Below, piece by piece: positions 45,855 through 55,543 of a stretch of 64,000 nucleotides of DNA; the stretch's first letter is position 1; the number at the start of each line of letters is the position of its first letter. The position numbers and the translations under genes were made by a program. Origin of the DNA: Bacillus massilioanorexius (GTDB lineage Bacteria > Bacillota > Bacilli > Bacillales > DSM-1321); the NCBI RefSeq assembly GCF_902374955.1, contig NZ_CABKRX010000031.1, positions 1 through 64,000 of the forward strand. The letters run 5' to 3'. The notes under the pieces are model-generated. The model worked only from the letters and a program-made list of their open reading frames with translations. It had not been told where the DNA came from and made no database searches.

Positions 45855-45900
45855 AGGGCTGATAGTTAGAATATATTAATATATTCTAACTATCAGCCCT
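45855..45900. repeat. Perfect 46-bp palindrome
   Basis: AGGGCTGATAGTTAGAATAT.. and its exact reverse complement with no spacer. It lies between the chemoreceptor (3' end) and the EamA gene (5' end), both on the minus strand. No T-run follows on either strand. Confidence 0.75.
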
Positions 45901-45997
45901 ATACTATTTTACAAAAGAATCGGGTTGTATATAAGTAGAAATGCATTATTTCCTCTATAGTCGAATATCTGAATAAGGCATATATGATCTCTAACTA

Positions 45998-47977
45998 TTA
46001 AATTTTAAATTTACTTATTGCATCGCTCAGCTCTTGTGCCAAACTTGCTAAAACTTGACTGGCTGAGGACATTTCTTCCATTGATGCCGCTTGTTCTTCA
46101 GTAGCTGCCGATATCGTCTGGGTCTCTCCAGCTGTGTCTTTGCTAACTTTATTAATCCCTTGAATCTCTCTATTAATTTCTTTACTGCCATCCGAGATTT
46201 GTACGGTAATGTGTTGAATCTTTTCTGCCATCACATTAATTTCAGATATTAACTCATCGATTTCACCAAAGATTTTCTGTGCTTCCTGAACTACTTTCGA
46301 ACCTAAAGCAACTTCTTTCTTTTCTTCTGCCATTGAAACAACAACATTGCCTGTATCACTTTGGATTCTATCAACAAGTGCAGAGATATGATTTGCTTCA
46401 CCTTGCGACTGTTCAGCTAGTTTACGAACTTCCTCCGCAACCACCGCAAAACCTTTGCCGTTTTCTCCTGCACGAGCCGCTTCAATTGTCGCATTTAAAG
46501 CTAGTAAATTCGTTTGATCAGCAATACTTGATATTGTATCGACAATCTGACCAATTTCTTTAGAGCGCTCACCCAGACTACCAACCAACTTTGATGATGT
46601 CGTAACGCTTTGTTCGATTGTTGCCATCTGAGTAATGACCTTACTAACGATGTCTTTACCAGATCTCGTTCTTTCTGCTGTATGTAATGTCTTATCAACT
46701 ATGACTGAAGCATTGGCTGTTAAGTTTTCGATATCATTAGATATGCGGTCAGCCACTTCTACAGCCTGTTCTACAGATTTCATCTGATGATCCGCACCAA
46801 ATGCCACAGATGTGATAGAATTTGCTATTTGCTCAGCTGCTTGAGACGACTGATCAGCATTAGCAGTTAATTCTTCACTTGATGCAGCTAGTTGTTCAGC
46901 AGATAGGCTTACACTTCCAATCAAATGTCGAAGTTTCTGTTTCATCTCTTGAAAAGATTCTGCCAGCTTTCCAATCTCATCCTTAGTAGTAATTGTCTGC
47001 GGCTGATCAACGAAGTTTCCTTCTGCCATTTCTCGTGATTGTGCCATCATCATTTTTAGTGATTTGGTAATTTTCATCGTAATCCAAACAATCACTAAGC
47101 TTAGAATAAGCACAACAATCAAACATCCTGCTGCAAGCATGTAAGCCATCTTGTTTACTTTAGCAAACAATTCATCCGTATTAACACTTGAGCATAGAAA
47201 CCAACCAGTATTTCCAATAGGTGCTGAGCCTATCAGTTTTTCCTCTCCCTTAATACTAATGGTTTCAACTGTGTTTTTTTCGTTAAGCATTTTTTGATAA
47301 AAGTCTTTCAAACTACCATCGTAAATATTTTGCAAAAAATCATCTGGCTTAAATTCTGGATGGCTAATTAACTCACCCTTATTACTTACAACAAAAACAT
47401 ATCCTGTTTTTCCGATCTTAACTTTTTTCAATTTAGTCAACAAATCATCTAAATTAACATTCGAAGTAACCACGCCAATTTTTTTACCATTTGAAATGAT
47501 TGGCTCCCCTACAATGGATAACAAATCTTTTGTTCCAGCCATATCACGGTAAACATCAGAATAAACAGACTCGCCATTAGAAGCAATGATTTGCTTGTAC
47601 CAATTTCGCGTGCGATGATCATAATCATTTGGTGGTACCCAATCATCACTATCTACATATCTTTTATCCTCAAATGCAAAAGCAATAGTTGAAATCCCAT
47701 TTTCTTTATCTAAAGGAAATTTAACAAATTCCTTCATTTCCTTTGTTGTCAAATTACGCTCAGCTAACATCATTGCTAAATTCTGTGTACTGACCTCATG
47801 TTTTACCAAATCTTTGTTGATTGATTCGCTATAATATTTAGTCGTTAATTCGTTGGTCTGAAGTATTTGTTCTTTTAAGGTATCTTTAGATGTATCGTAA
47901 GCGTAAAGACTCAATGATCCAATAAAGATAATAACAGGTATTAATAAACCAGCTAGCATTTTTGTTTTTAAATTCAT
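45998..47977 (-). CDS. Methyl-accepting chemotaxis protein, dCache sensor
   Basis: Chemoreceptor of 659 residues. First membrane helix about residues 7-27, a large double-Cache extracellular sensor of about 250 residues containing the DYDHRTRNWYKQ and the GKTGYVFVVSNKGELISHPEF signatures, second helix about 280-302, HAMP, and the signalling hairpin DQTNLLALNATIEAARAGENGKGFAVVAEEVRKLAEQS. The dCache motif YDhRxRxWY resembles amino-acid/amine sensors. Start ATG 47977 with AAGGAGAG. Lies at the far end of the carnitine cluster on the same strand, so a quaternary amine ligand is possible, by inference only. Confidence 0.9.
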   Translation of the reverse strand: MNLKTKMLAGLLIPVIIFIGSLSLYAYDTSKDTLKEQILQTNELTTKYYSESINKDLVKHEVSTQNLAMMLAERNLTTKEMKEFVKFPLDKENGISTIAFAFEDKRYVDSDDWVPPNDYDHRTRNWYKQIIASNGESVYSDVYRDMAGTKDLLSIVGEPIISNGKKIGVVTSNVNLDDLLTKLKKVKIGKTGYVFVVSNKGELISHPEFKPDDFLQNIYDGSLKDFYQKMLNEKNTVETISIKGEEKLIGSAPIGNTGWFLCSSVNTDELFAKVNKMAYMLAAGCLIVVLILSLVIVWITMKITKSLKMMMAQSREMAEGNFVDQPQTITTKDEIGKLAESFQEMKQKLRHLIGSVSLSAEQLAASSEELTANADQSSQAAEQIANSITSVAFGADHQMKSVEQAVEVADRISNDIENLTANASVIVDKTLHTAERTRSGKDIVSKVITQMATIEQSVTTSSKLVGSLGERSKEIGQIVDTISSIADQTNLLALNATIEAARAGENGKGFAVVAEEVRKLAEQSQGEANHISALVDRIQSDTGNVVVSMAEEKKEVALGSKVVQEAQKIFGEIDELISEINVMAEKIQHITVQISDGSKEINREIQGINKVSKDTAGETQTISAATEEQAASMEEMSSASQVLASLAQELSDAISKFKI

Positions 47978-48592
47978 CGATAGCTCTCCTTGCACACTAA
48001 AGTACTAACGAGGTAAAAGATTTCTGAAGATTATCTGGTGGCAGAATAAAAGTTTACTAATTGATTATAATGCCTGCAAACTTCTCTAATAAAAGCGATA
48101 AATTGATAAAATTATCTGCACAACCACCCCTGCTTTATCCAATTGTTAACAAATGAAATGATGCTGAATAAGCAGCTAGTGTACTATAATATATTATTTA
48201 AAGAGAAAATAGCACGAATACAGAATATATCGAAAATTATTGTTGTGACAGATAAAATCAAATACTATAGTTATAGAGAATTTACTCCAAAAAAAGAAGC
48301 TCCCTCATTAACAGACAACTTTCTTTACAAATTCCTATCTATAGCAGCCACATTCTTTTTGAAGAATTAAGCTGTTATAGATAGGATGTTTCCTTATTCA
48401 TTAGGTAGCGTTGAATTTTATTGTGGTTAAGCTTTTTAATCCGTTCGCATTCCGCAGTCGAGTTCGAGTGCCAATCCTCATCGCCCGCTCCTCACTTTAG
48501 ATTCCTGTCTTTCTCTCTTCTTTCGCAGGATTCACACGGATTATCGCACAGGCATTTTGTTATTAAGTAAGTAGTAACGTATTTCAAAACCT
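47978..48592. other. Intergenic region with decayed repeat
   Basis: A hairpin CCTATCTATAGCAG / CTGTTATAGATAGG (48337-48389) and a GC-richer stretch at 48440-48545 (CCGCAGTCGAGTTCGAG.., TTTCGCAGGATTCACACGG) unlike its surroundings, probably a decayed mobile repeat. A 75-codon frame at 48143 lacks a ribosome binding site. Confidence 0.4.
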
Positions 48593-49909
48593 TTATTTAA
48601 AATCTACCGAACTTGTTTCAGCTAGCATTTTTCCTTTTGTCTCTGGAGCCATGATAATTGAAACAACTAAGCCGAGAACTGAAATAGCTGCACCAACGAG
48701 CATTGTTGGTCCAATTCCATACGCACCCATAAAAATAGGTAAAGCATAAGTAGATAGTACAGTTCCAATTCTACTAAAAGCCATAGCTGCACCTACTGCC
48801 GAAGCTCTAATCTCAGTTGGGAAAAGTTCATTTGGATAGAGCCATTGCAATATACCAGGCCCTCCTGAAAAGAATGCATAAATCCCAAGCGCAATAACGA
48901 TAATCCAAACATTAGTGTTTGGAAAGAATCCTAAAATAGCTAAAGCAACACTCATAATCGCAAAGCTTCCAATAAGTAAAGGTCGACGACCAATGGAGTT
49001 TAACCAGAACATCGCTGGAATACAACCAATTAAGAAGAACAAACTAATGATAATCTCACTTAAAATAGCTTCTTGTCCTGCTCCAAAACCAAAAGTATGC
49101 ATAATTTGCGGACCAAATGTGTATAATCCAAACATTGGCACCACTTGACATACCCAGATGATTCCAATAAACATTATTCTTCTAAAATAGCCTTTTTCAA
49201 ATAACATTCTATATCTTGTCTTCTTAGCTTCTTCCGGTTCTAATTCCACATCATCACCGTATACTTGTCGTACAATGGCACTAGCTTCTTCAACTCGTCC
49301 TTTTCGCGACAACCATAATGGTGATTCAGGAATTCCCCAACGTCCAATTAAAAGAATCACACAAGGAACAAAAGCACTACCTAGCATCCATTTCCAACCG
49401 CCATCTACTTCACACAAATAATAGCCAACAATATTTGCTGCGGTTGCACCTACATACCATGCTGCTGCAATTATTCCCATAGAAATTGCTCTGTACTTTC
49501 GAGGTGTAAATTCTGTGACTAACGAAGTAGCAATTGGGTAATCCGCACCGATAACAATACCGATTAAAAATCTCATAATCACGAGTTGCAATGGTGTGGA
49601 TACAAACATAGTTGCAATCGAAATAACTGCAATGGCTATGATATCGATAGTGAACATCTTCTTTCGTCCTACTATATCTGTTACATATCCACCTAGAGCA
49701 GTTCCTATAAACAATCCTACTAAGGCTGCTGCTCCAACCATCGCACTCCAATGTGCACTTAAATTCAGTTCGGGTCCCAATTGAGTAAGGGCTACACCAA
49801 TAATAACCAGGACATAGCCATCTAAGAAAGGTCCACCACTAGCAAAAAGGGTCATCCTCTTAAGAAAAGGTGTTATTTCTACATCATCGAGCGTTTTTTT
49901 TACTTGCAT
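48593..49909 (-). CDS. MFS transporter, sugar-porter/SLC22-like
   Basis: Twelve-helix MFS carrier of about 438 residues. Motifs: GTALGGYVTDIVGRKKMF (loop 2-3), PESPLWLSRKGRVEEA after helix 6, and NSIGRRPLLIG (loop 8-9), typical of metabolite:H+ symporters and the SLC22 organic-cation group. Start at ATG 49909 after AAAGGGAG; the upstream frame has no such site. Position at the end of the carnitine gene set suggests uptake of a betaine such as carnitine or choline, but this rests on context alone. Confidence 0.78.
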   Translation of the reverse strand: MQVKKTLDDVEITPFLKRMTLFASGGPFLDGYVLVIIGVALTQLGPELNLSAHWSAMVGAAALVGLFIGTALGGYVTDIVGRKKMFTIDIIAIAVISIATMFVSTPLQLVIMRFLIGIVIGADYPIATSLVTEFTPRKYRAISMGIIAAAWYVGATAANIVGYYLCEVDGGWKWMLGSAFVPCVILLIGRWGIPESPLWLSRKGRVEEASAIVRQVYGDDVELEPEEAKKTRYRMLFEKGYFRRIMFIGIIWVCQVVPMFGLYTFGPQIMHTFGFGAGQEAILSEIIISLFFLIGCIPAMFWLNSIGRRPLLIGSFAIMSVALAILGFFPNTNVWIIVIALGIYAFFSGGPGILQWLYPNELFPTEIRASAVGAAMAFSRIGTVLSTYALPIFMGAYGIGPTMLVGAAISVLGLVVSIIMAPETKGKMLAETSSVDFK

Positions 49910-50498
49910 ACTCTTAATCTCCCTTTCTGGTAATCCATCATTCATCTCACAAAAGAAATGTTATACCGATGGAATTAGTACTGTATTCTATAAAACCAGA
50001 CCCAAGAAAGCAGCCATTCCGCCGATTTTCTAGACATCATTAAAACGTTTATTTTTTCTCCCAGGGAGCCATTAGTAATGTATTCCAAACTAAAAGCTTT
50101 ACAGCTTACATTTACTGTTTATTTTAATAAGCGGAATTTTTTATGATCAGGGTAAAAATGAATGAGGTCAATAATTATTCGATAGAAATTATAGCTATTA
50201 GTATTCAATTACCATACTGAGTTTCATATTGCTTCCTCTGAAATGTCGTTGTAAAAAGATTCATCTCGTACAAACGAGCACTAAGACTCCCACTATGATA
50301 ACGAAGTAGAGAAACTAGCTCGTTTAAGTGGGAGATCAAGTGCTGTTTAGAACCAGATCAGTTTAACGAATAACCGATATGTATAAAGGAAAATTCTAAT
50401 CTATTATCGTCTCACTCTATGAATTTGTAATGACTATTTGAATTACAACAAACATTCTTCTGATTCACATCATTTATCTCTAGATTAATAATGAAAGA
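49910..50498. other. Intergenic region between hydratase and MFS genes
   Basis: Non-coding. A hairpin CTCCCACT / AGTGGGAG lies at about 50287-50333 and may terminate transcripts from the hydratase gene. No clear sigma-54 or Fnr-type site was seen. Confidence 0.45.
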
Positions 50499-51350
50499 CT
50501 ATTTCCATTCAATAATTCCGAAGTTTAAGTACGGTTTCGCTTGAGTATAAGCATCAATTACTCTAAAGTGAACCTTGTTGTCTCCCATTTTCCACATTTG
50601 TGTTTTAAGAGTAGCACCTGGAAGAAGCGAAGCTGTAATACGTGTTTTAAAACGTGTTAAGCGTTCTGGTTCACCAGGAATGATTGTATTAATAAAGTGA
50701 CGGCAAGCAACACCAGCAAAACTTACAGCATGAAGGATTGGCTTCATTTGACCGTTTGCTTTTGCATATTCCCAATCAATATGTTGTGGGTGGAAATCAC
50801 CTGATAAACGGTAAATTAATGCTTGATTTTCAGGAATACGTTCTTCAATTTCAAAGTCTGGCTCTCTATCTGGAATTTCTACAATATCTTTAGGTGGTTT
50901 TGGACCTCCAAATCCGCCATCATAAATTAAGCAATCCCAGCTCTCGTTAGTGAAGATTTTTTCTCCAGTTTCATCGAAAGTTTCACCAACATGTTGTGCT
51001 AATAAACCTCTATCTGGTCCACGATCATATAAACCTTTAAGTAGTACGTGTGTACTTAATTTACCTTGTAGTTTTGTTAATGGTTTGTGGAATTGTAAAT
51101 CAAATCCCCAGTGAAGTGAACCAGCATAGTTGTATCCATAGTCAATCGTTTTAGTAACTTCACTGTCCACAATTGGCATTGCTGCAAACATTGGAAGAAT
51201 TTTTAAATCTTTTTCATAAACATATTGCAAGTCTGTTTTTCCATCTACACCAGCACCACAGCCAAGTGCGAAAAGAATTAAATCTTTGAAATCATATTCT
51301 CTTTCAAAAGGTCCAAATGTTTGCCCAACCATTTCTGTCTTAATTGCCAT
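50499..51350 (-). CDS. MaoC-like / hydratase-2 family enoyl-CoA hydratase
   Basis: Double hot-dog hydratase of 283 residues. The N-terminal half has YDFKDLILFALGCGAG..DLQYVYE..LPMFAAMP, typical of multifunctional-enzyme type 2 hydratases; the catalytic motif GDFHPQHID places D185 and H190 (family GD-x-N-P-L-H, with Asn changed to H187 and Leu to Q189). It should add or remove water at a 2-enoyl-CoA. No caiD (crotonase-fold) gene occurs here, so it likely interconverts crotonobetainyl-CoA and carnitinyl-CoA. A perfect TTGTGAA-N4-TTCACAA site precedes it. Ribosome binding site AGAGAGG. Confidence 0.85.
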   Translation of the reverse strand: MAIKTEMVGQTFGPFEREYDFKDLILFALGCGAGVDGKTDLQYVYEKDLKILPMFAAMPIVDSEVTKTIDYGYNYAGSLHWGFDLQFHKPLTKLQGKLSTHVLLKGLYDRGPDRGLLAQHVGETFDETGEKIFTNESWDCLIYDGGFGGPKPPKDIVEIPDREPDFEIEERIPENQALIYRLSGDFHPQHIDWEYAKANGQMKPILHAVSFAGVACRHFINTIIPGEPERLTRFKTRITASLLPGATLKTQMWKMGDNKVHFRVIDAYTQAKPYLNFGIIEWK

Positions 51351-51586
51351 TATTAAACATCCTCTCTTCTCTTTTCAATTTATGATTTTAGAAAAAGGTA
51401 GTACACGTACTTACGAATTTTTATCATTATCTTCAATTAGCGTTAACCACCTCCTTTTCGGATATCTACATATCAATCAAAAGGTGTATCTTGGATAATT
51501 ACATTTATTAGTAATCGCATTGACACAATGAGTAACACATAATTAAAATCTCAATTTAGCTTATTTCATATAACTTTATGCTGAAT

Positions 51587-51604
51587 TTGTGAAACGATTC
51601 ACAA
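51587..51604. promoter_or_regulatory. Perfect Rex/Fnr-type operator upstream of the hydratase gene
   Basis: TTGTGAAACGATTCACAA matches the Rex consensus TTGTGAA-N4-TTCACAA at every fixed base and also the Bacillus Fnr box TGTGA-N6-TCACA. It is 237 bp before the hydratase start, near a TTATAT possible -10 at 51568-51573. A second copy of the same palindrome is at 62149-62166 in the caiT promoter. Confidence 0.75.
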
Positions 51605-51780
51605 ATAAAGAGTAAACTATTCTAAAATACCGATCAGATTGTTTTAACCTATTCTAACTACATCATTTTTTTCTGGTCAAGGCAACCTTGAATTTTCATA
51701 AAAATAAGAGTTCGTAGTACCTAACTCGCTTTTGTCATGAAAATCCAACATTGTTCCTCAACCTCAATAAAGTTTCCAAC

Positions 51781-53328
51781 TTAATGAAGCAATTTTTTTT
51801 GTATCTTATACGTGCAGGTTCTTGGAAAAGAAGTTCTTATTTCTATAATGGACGGTACTTTAAACGTAGCCATACGTTCCCTACAATAATCTAAGATTTC
51901 CTCAGTAGTTAGCGATTCACCATCTTTAAACTTAATAAAAGCTTTTACCGCCTGGTCACGAATCGGATCTGGGACCCCAATTACCGCTGCTTCTGCAATT
52001 TTAGGATGACAAGTAAGAATATTTTCAATTTCAGTGGTAGAAATATTTTCTCCCGCTCTTTTAATCATATTGACTTTACGATCCACAAAATAAAACCATC
52101 CATCCTCGTCAACATAACCCTTATCACCTGTATGCATCCAACCATCTGAACTCAAGGTCTTTGCTGTATTTTCCGGACAATTATAGTATTCCTTCATAAG
52201 AGTTCTTCCAGGAACTCCCTTTATATAAATTTCACCGATCTCATTTGGAGGAAGTTCATTTCCATCCTCATCAATAATTTTTGCTTCATAAGATAGACCA
52301 GCTTTACCTATCGATGGCCACTTTCTTTCTTCATTTGGAGGATCTGTAATGACTCCAACAAGAGTTTCGGTTAAGCCATATGAATTCAAAATACTTACAT
52401 TAAATCTTTCTTCAAAAGATTTCTTTTCTTCATTTGTAATAGGAAGATAATAGAGTGCGTCGCGAACACAATGATTTTTCTCCCATTCTTGCTTTGGTTG
52501 TAACATTAATGTACGAACTATCATAGCTGAAGTCTGAATAATGGTGGCTTTAAAATCACATACTTGCTTCCAATACTTTCTGGCACTGTATTTTTCTAAC
52601 ACAATTATTGTTCCACCAATAGAGATGGTTGGCATTAAGCCACAAAGCTGAAAATCAACGTGAAAAGCGGGCATCATTGTTAAGATTCGATCATCCTTCT
52701 TAAAAGAAGCTTGCCAGTTCACAAAAATACCAGCAAACAACATATTACAATGAGTGAGAACGACACCTTTTGGTCGTGATGTTGTACCTGATGTAAACAA
52801 TATTTCTGCTATATCATCGCTGCATAGCGTTCTATATTCTTTCAATTCATCAGGTTGTGACCCTTGCTTTTCATTAAAATTGATTGTGTCGCAAATATGT
52901 TTTTCACTTCTAGCTAGCAATATATTCTTCAAATCTATATTTGATTTGTTTTTATCATAAAAGCAAAGAAAATTCTCTTCAGTAATGACAGTCTTTACAT
53001 CACACTTTTTAAGAATATATTCACATTCTTCTTGAGTGTAATGAATATTAATAGGAACCATAACTGCTCCGATTTTTGCTAATCCGAACCAACACATCAA
53101 AAACTCCGGACAATTATGTAGTTGAATAGCAACTTTTTCATCCTTTTTTATACCTAAATTGAGAAAAAGATTTGCGGTTTTATTTATTTCTTTATTAAAT
53201 TGTGGATAGGTAAATTCACATTTATTACCGTGACGGTCCTGAAAAATCAAAAATGTTTTTTCCGTGTGTATCCGGGCCAAATCATCCCACATATCTCGCA
53301 AAGTCTTGTTTCCCACTATATCAGCCAT
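51781..53328 (-). CDS. caiC: Carnitine/crotonobetaine-CoA ligase
   Basis: ATP-dependent acyl-CoA ligase of 515 residues that activates L-carnitine, crotonobetaine or gamma-butyrobetaine. AMP-binding motif LFTSGTTSRPKGVVLTH (around residue 180), YGLTETLVG, and the hinge GWMHTGDKGYVDEDG are present; the catalytic Lys is in CTYKIQKK at the C-terminus. Overall wording follows enteric CaiC closely (for example NCPEFLMCWFGLAKIGAVMVPIN). Start ATG 53328 after AAGAGGTG. It is separated from fixX by 528 bp, so it may have its own promoter. Confidence 0.92.
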   Translation of the reverse strand: MADIVGNKTLRDMWDDLARIHTEKTFLIFQDRHGNKCEFTYPQFNKEINKTANLFLNLGIKKDEKVAIQLHNCPEFLMCWFGLAKIGAVMVPINIHYTQEECEYILKKCDVKTVITEENFLCFYDKNKSNIDLKNILLARSEKHICDTINFNEKQGSQPDELKEYRTLCSDDIAEILFTSGTTSRPKGVVLTHCNMLFAGIFVNWQASFKKDDRILTMMPAFHVDFQLCGLMPTISIGGTIIVLEKYSARKYWKQVCDFKATIIQTSAMIVRTLMLQPKQEWEKNHCVRDALYYLPITNEEKKSFEERFNVSILNSYGLTETLVGVITDPPNEERKWPSIGKAGLSYEAKIIDEDGNELPPNEIGEIYIKGVPGRTLMKEYYNCPENTAKTLSSDGWMHTGDKGYVDEDGWFYFVDRKVNMIKRAGENISTTEIENILTCHPKIAEAAVIGVPDPIRDQAVKAFIKFKDGESLTTEEILDYCRERMATFKVPSIIEIRTSFPRTCTYKIQKKLLH

Positions 53329-53856
53329 TTTTTTCACCTCTTAATATCAAAACTCATGTATCATGCCTATACTTTTCATAAAGCCGCATAATAGATTGGG
53401 TTATCGTTTATAAAAAAGTACTTTTGACCATATCGAGCATCTAGGTATATTCGATAAATAATGACTGCTTATTCGTTCCAAACTCGGATGGATAAGTAAA
53501 TGCTGATAGCATGTCTATACGTCTAAATATGTTTATAACCGAAGTCCCCAAACTATTTAAGATGTTAAAATCCCCATCCTATTTCCATGCAGCTAATATC
53601 CAAAAAATCTAGGACACTAATTTGTAGCAAATATGTGAGTTCATATTTTTGCTTGCTTTCAGGGTAAAAATCATAACTTTCTAGTAGCAAGTATGACCAG
53701 GATATACCTGAATAGGATGCATACTATCAATTTTTGAATAATCTTAGATAGTAAAGGAGAAGCCTACCACAACTTATTTCACCATAATAAATCCGCAATC
53801 TCTTCTCCGTTAACGTCTATAGAATATCATTGCAAAAATATATAATTGCTGTTGCA
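53329..53856. other. Intergenic region between fixX and caiC
   Basis: About 530 bp without a gene. One half Fnr-type site (ATATGTGAGTTCATAT, near 53630) was seen; no full operator or sigma-54 element was found. Confidence 0.4.
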
Positions 53857-54141
53857 TTAGCCAACACGGAATTCTACACCCATTGTGCCTTCTGGATATT
53901 CCCATTTCTTAATAACCGTACCTAAGCAAAGCACTCGACATGTGCCGCATTCTAAACATCCTGCGTAATCAAACGCTAATGTTTCATTTTCATTCAGCTT
54001 ATATAAACCTGCTGGGCAAGCATTCACAAGCTTCATTTTTTCCTTTAAATCAGGATAATTTGGGTCTATTTCTATATGTGCATTCTCTTCGTCTACAAAG
54101 AATTTATTTACGCCTAATTTTTCTTCAACGCTCATACTCAT
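53857..54141 (-). CDS. fixX: Ferredoxin-like protein of the carnitine electron-transfer chain
   Basis: Protein of 94 residues; contains ACPAGLY and AGCLECGTCRVLCLG cysteines for one [4Fe-4S] cluster. It matches enteric FixX, with the same DYAGCLECGTCR and WEYP.GT.GVEFR ending. Together with FixC it should pass electrons from FixAB towards CaiA or the quinone pool. The ATG overlaps the fixC stop (ATGA), showing coupling. Confidence 0.92.
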   Translation of the reverse strand: MSMSVEEKLGVNKFFVDEENAHIEIDPNYPDLKEKMKLVNACPAGLYKLNENETLAFDYAGCLECGTCRVLCLGTVIKKWEYPEGTMGVEFRVG

Positions 54142-55421
54142 ACAGATTTCACTCCCTTCAGTCCATCTTTAGCTAGATTCATAAGACCTACTGCCTTCAA
54201 ATGTTTCATTGCTTTTTTACGTAAAGGAACAGCTGGTTTACCATCAATTACAAACATATCCGCCATAATATCTGCTAACATAGCTGGATAATCATTAAAG
54301 ATACGAGGATTTTCCATAAACGCTGGGAATTTCTTATAAACTTCTAGATCCTTCATTATGAAGCTATCATCTAACATTGTTTTATAGCTTTTTAATGTAG
54401 CAGCGCTAAAGTCGCCTTTACCTTTAGCTTCAATAACAGCCTTAGCTGCTAATTCACCAGACGTAATAGCTAAATCCATTCCTCTTACCATGTATCCGAT
54501 GTTTAAGCAGAATCCAGCTGCATCTCCACAAATTAGGAAACCGTCACCGTATAATGTTGAAACCATTGACAAACCAGCCTCTGGTACAACATGGCCACTT
54601 CTTTCAAGAAGTTTTCCATCCTTAATTAGTGGTGCAATTTCTGGATGATTTGAGAAACCTACCAGCATATCTTCAATTGTTTTGTCGCTATCACCAATAT
54701 GATTGAGACCTAGAACCAATCCAATTGAAACACTGTCTTTATTTGTATATAAGAATCCTCCACCAACTAATCCATTACTTGGAGAACCAGCGTATAAGCA
54801 AGCTGCACCTTCGTTACTAGATACACCAAAACGATCCTCAATTACCTTTGCTGGTAATTCATACGTTTCTTTAACACCTACAGCAACTTGGGAAGGCTTC
54901 ACTCGTTCTCTTAAACCAGCTTTTTCAGCTAGCATAGAGTTCACTCCATCAGCCAAAATAACAACATCTGCCGTCATTTCTTCTCCGCCACAGATTACAC
55001 CTGTCACTCTATTATTTTCTACAATTAATTCATCAACTTTAATACCTGCAGTGGCTGTTGCACCTGCTTCTTCAGCTTTATCAAAAAGCCAACGGTCAAA
55101 TTCACCACGTTTTACTACATAAGAATCGCTGCCTTGTTTTGCTAGACGAGGAGAACGATAGTCGAATGTTACTGCATCTTCTTCCGTCATCATACAAATA
55201 CGCTCTTTAACAACTCTTCGTTCAACCGGTGCTTCTTCTGCAAAGTTTGGAATGATTTTTTCCAAACTGTGGGCATAAAGGCGTCCCCCAGTCATATTTT
55301 TAGAACCACCGTAGTTTCCTCTTTCAATAAGTAGAACCTCTAGGCCTTCCTGCGCCAACAAGTAAGCTGCAGTAGAACCAGCAAGTCCTCCTCCTACAAT
55401 AATAGCGTCGAAGTCGCTCAA
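54138..55421 (-). CDS. fixC: FAD-dependent oxidoreductase, electron transfer to CaiA
   Basis: Flavoprotein of about 427 residues (ETF:quinone oxidoreductase-like). FAD-binding GGGLAGSTAAYLLA near the N-terminus, GVICGGEEMTADVVILADG in the middle, and GDAAGFC.N....RGMDLAI near residue 300. Matches FixC from cai clusters. Start taken as TTG 55421, seven bases after AGGGGTG; the in-frame GTG nine bases earlier overlaps the ribosome binding site. Confidence 0.92.
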   Translation of the reverse strand: MSDFDAIIVGGGLAGSTAAYLLAQEGLEVLLIERGNYGGSKNMTGGRLYAHSLEKIIPNFAEEAPVERRVVKERICMMTEEDAVTFDYRSPRLAKQGSDSYVVKRGEFDRWLFDKAEEAGATATAGIKVDELIVENNRVTGVICGGEEMTADVVILADGVNSMLAEKAGLRERVKPSQVAVGVKETYELPAKVIEDRFGVSSNEGAACLYAGSPSNGLVGGGFLYTNKDSVSIGLVLGLNHIGDSDKTIEDMLVGFSNHPEIAPLIKDGKLLERSGHVVPEAGLSMVSTLYGDGFLICGDAAGFCLNIGYMVRGMDLAITSGELAAKAVIEAKGKGDFSAATLKSYKTMLDDSFIMKDLEVYKKFPAFMENPRIFNDYPAMLADIMADMFVIDGKPAVPLRKKAMKHLKAVGLMNLAKDGLKGVKSV

Positions 55422-55484
55422 TGCTTTCACCCCTAAAAATAGTTGTGCTACCTTATATATCCCTTCGGAATATGTTTTATTAGG

Positions 55485-55518
55485 GTGACTGAGAAGCTCT
55501 ATTTAGCTTCTCAGTCAC
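55485..55518. repeat. Hairpin between fixB and fixC
   Basis: Perfect 14-bp inverted repeat GTGACTGAGAAGCT / AGCTTCTCAGTCAC with a six-base loop. No T-run follows, so mRNA stabilisation or partial termination is likelier than full termination. Confidence 0.6.
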
Positions 55519-55543
55519 ATAAAAGAAATAATGAATTTCTAAA

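Noticed and set aside
48143..48370. 75-codon plus-strand frame
   Set aside because: No ribosome binding site, low-complexity composition, and it lies in a region of hairpins and decayed repeat.
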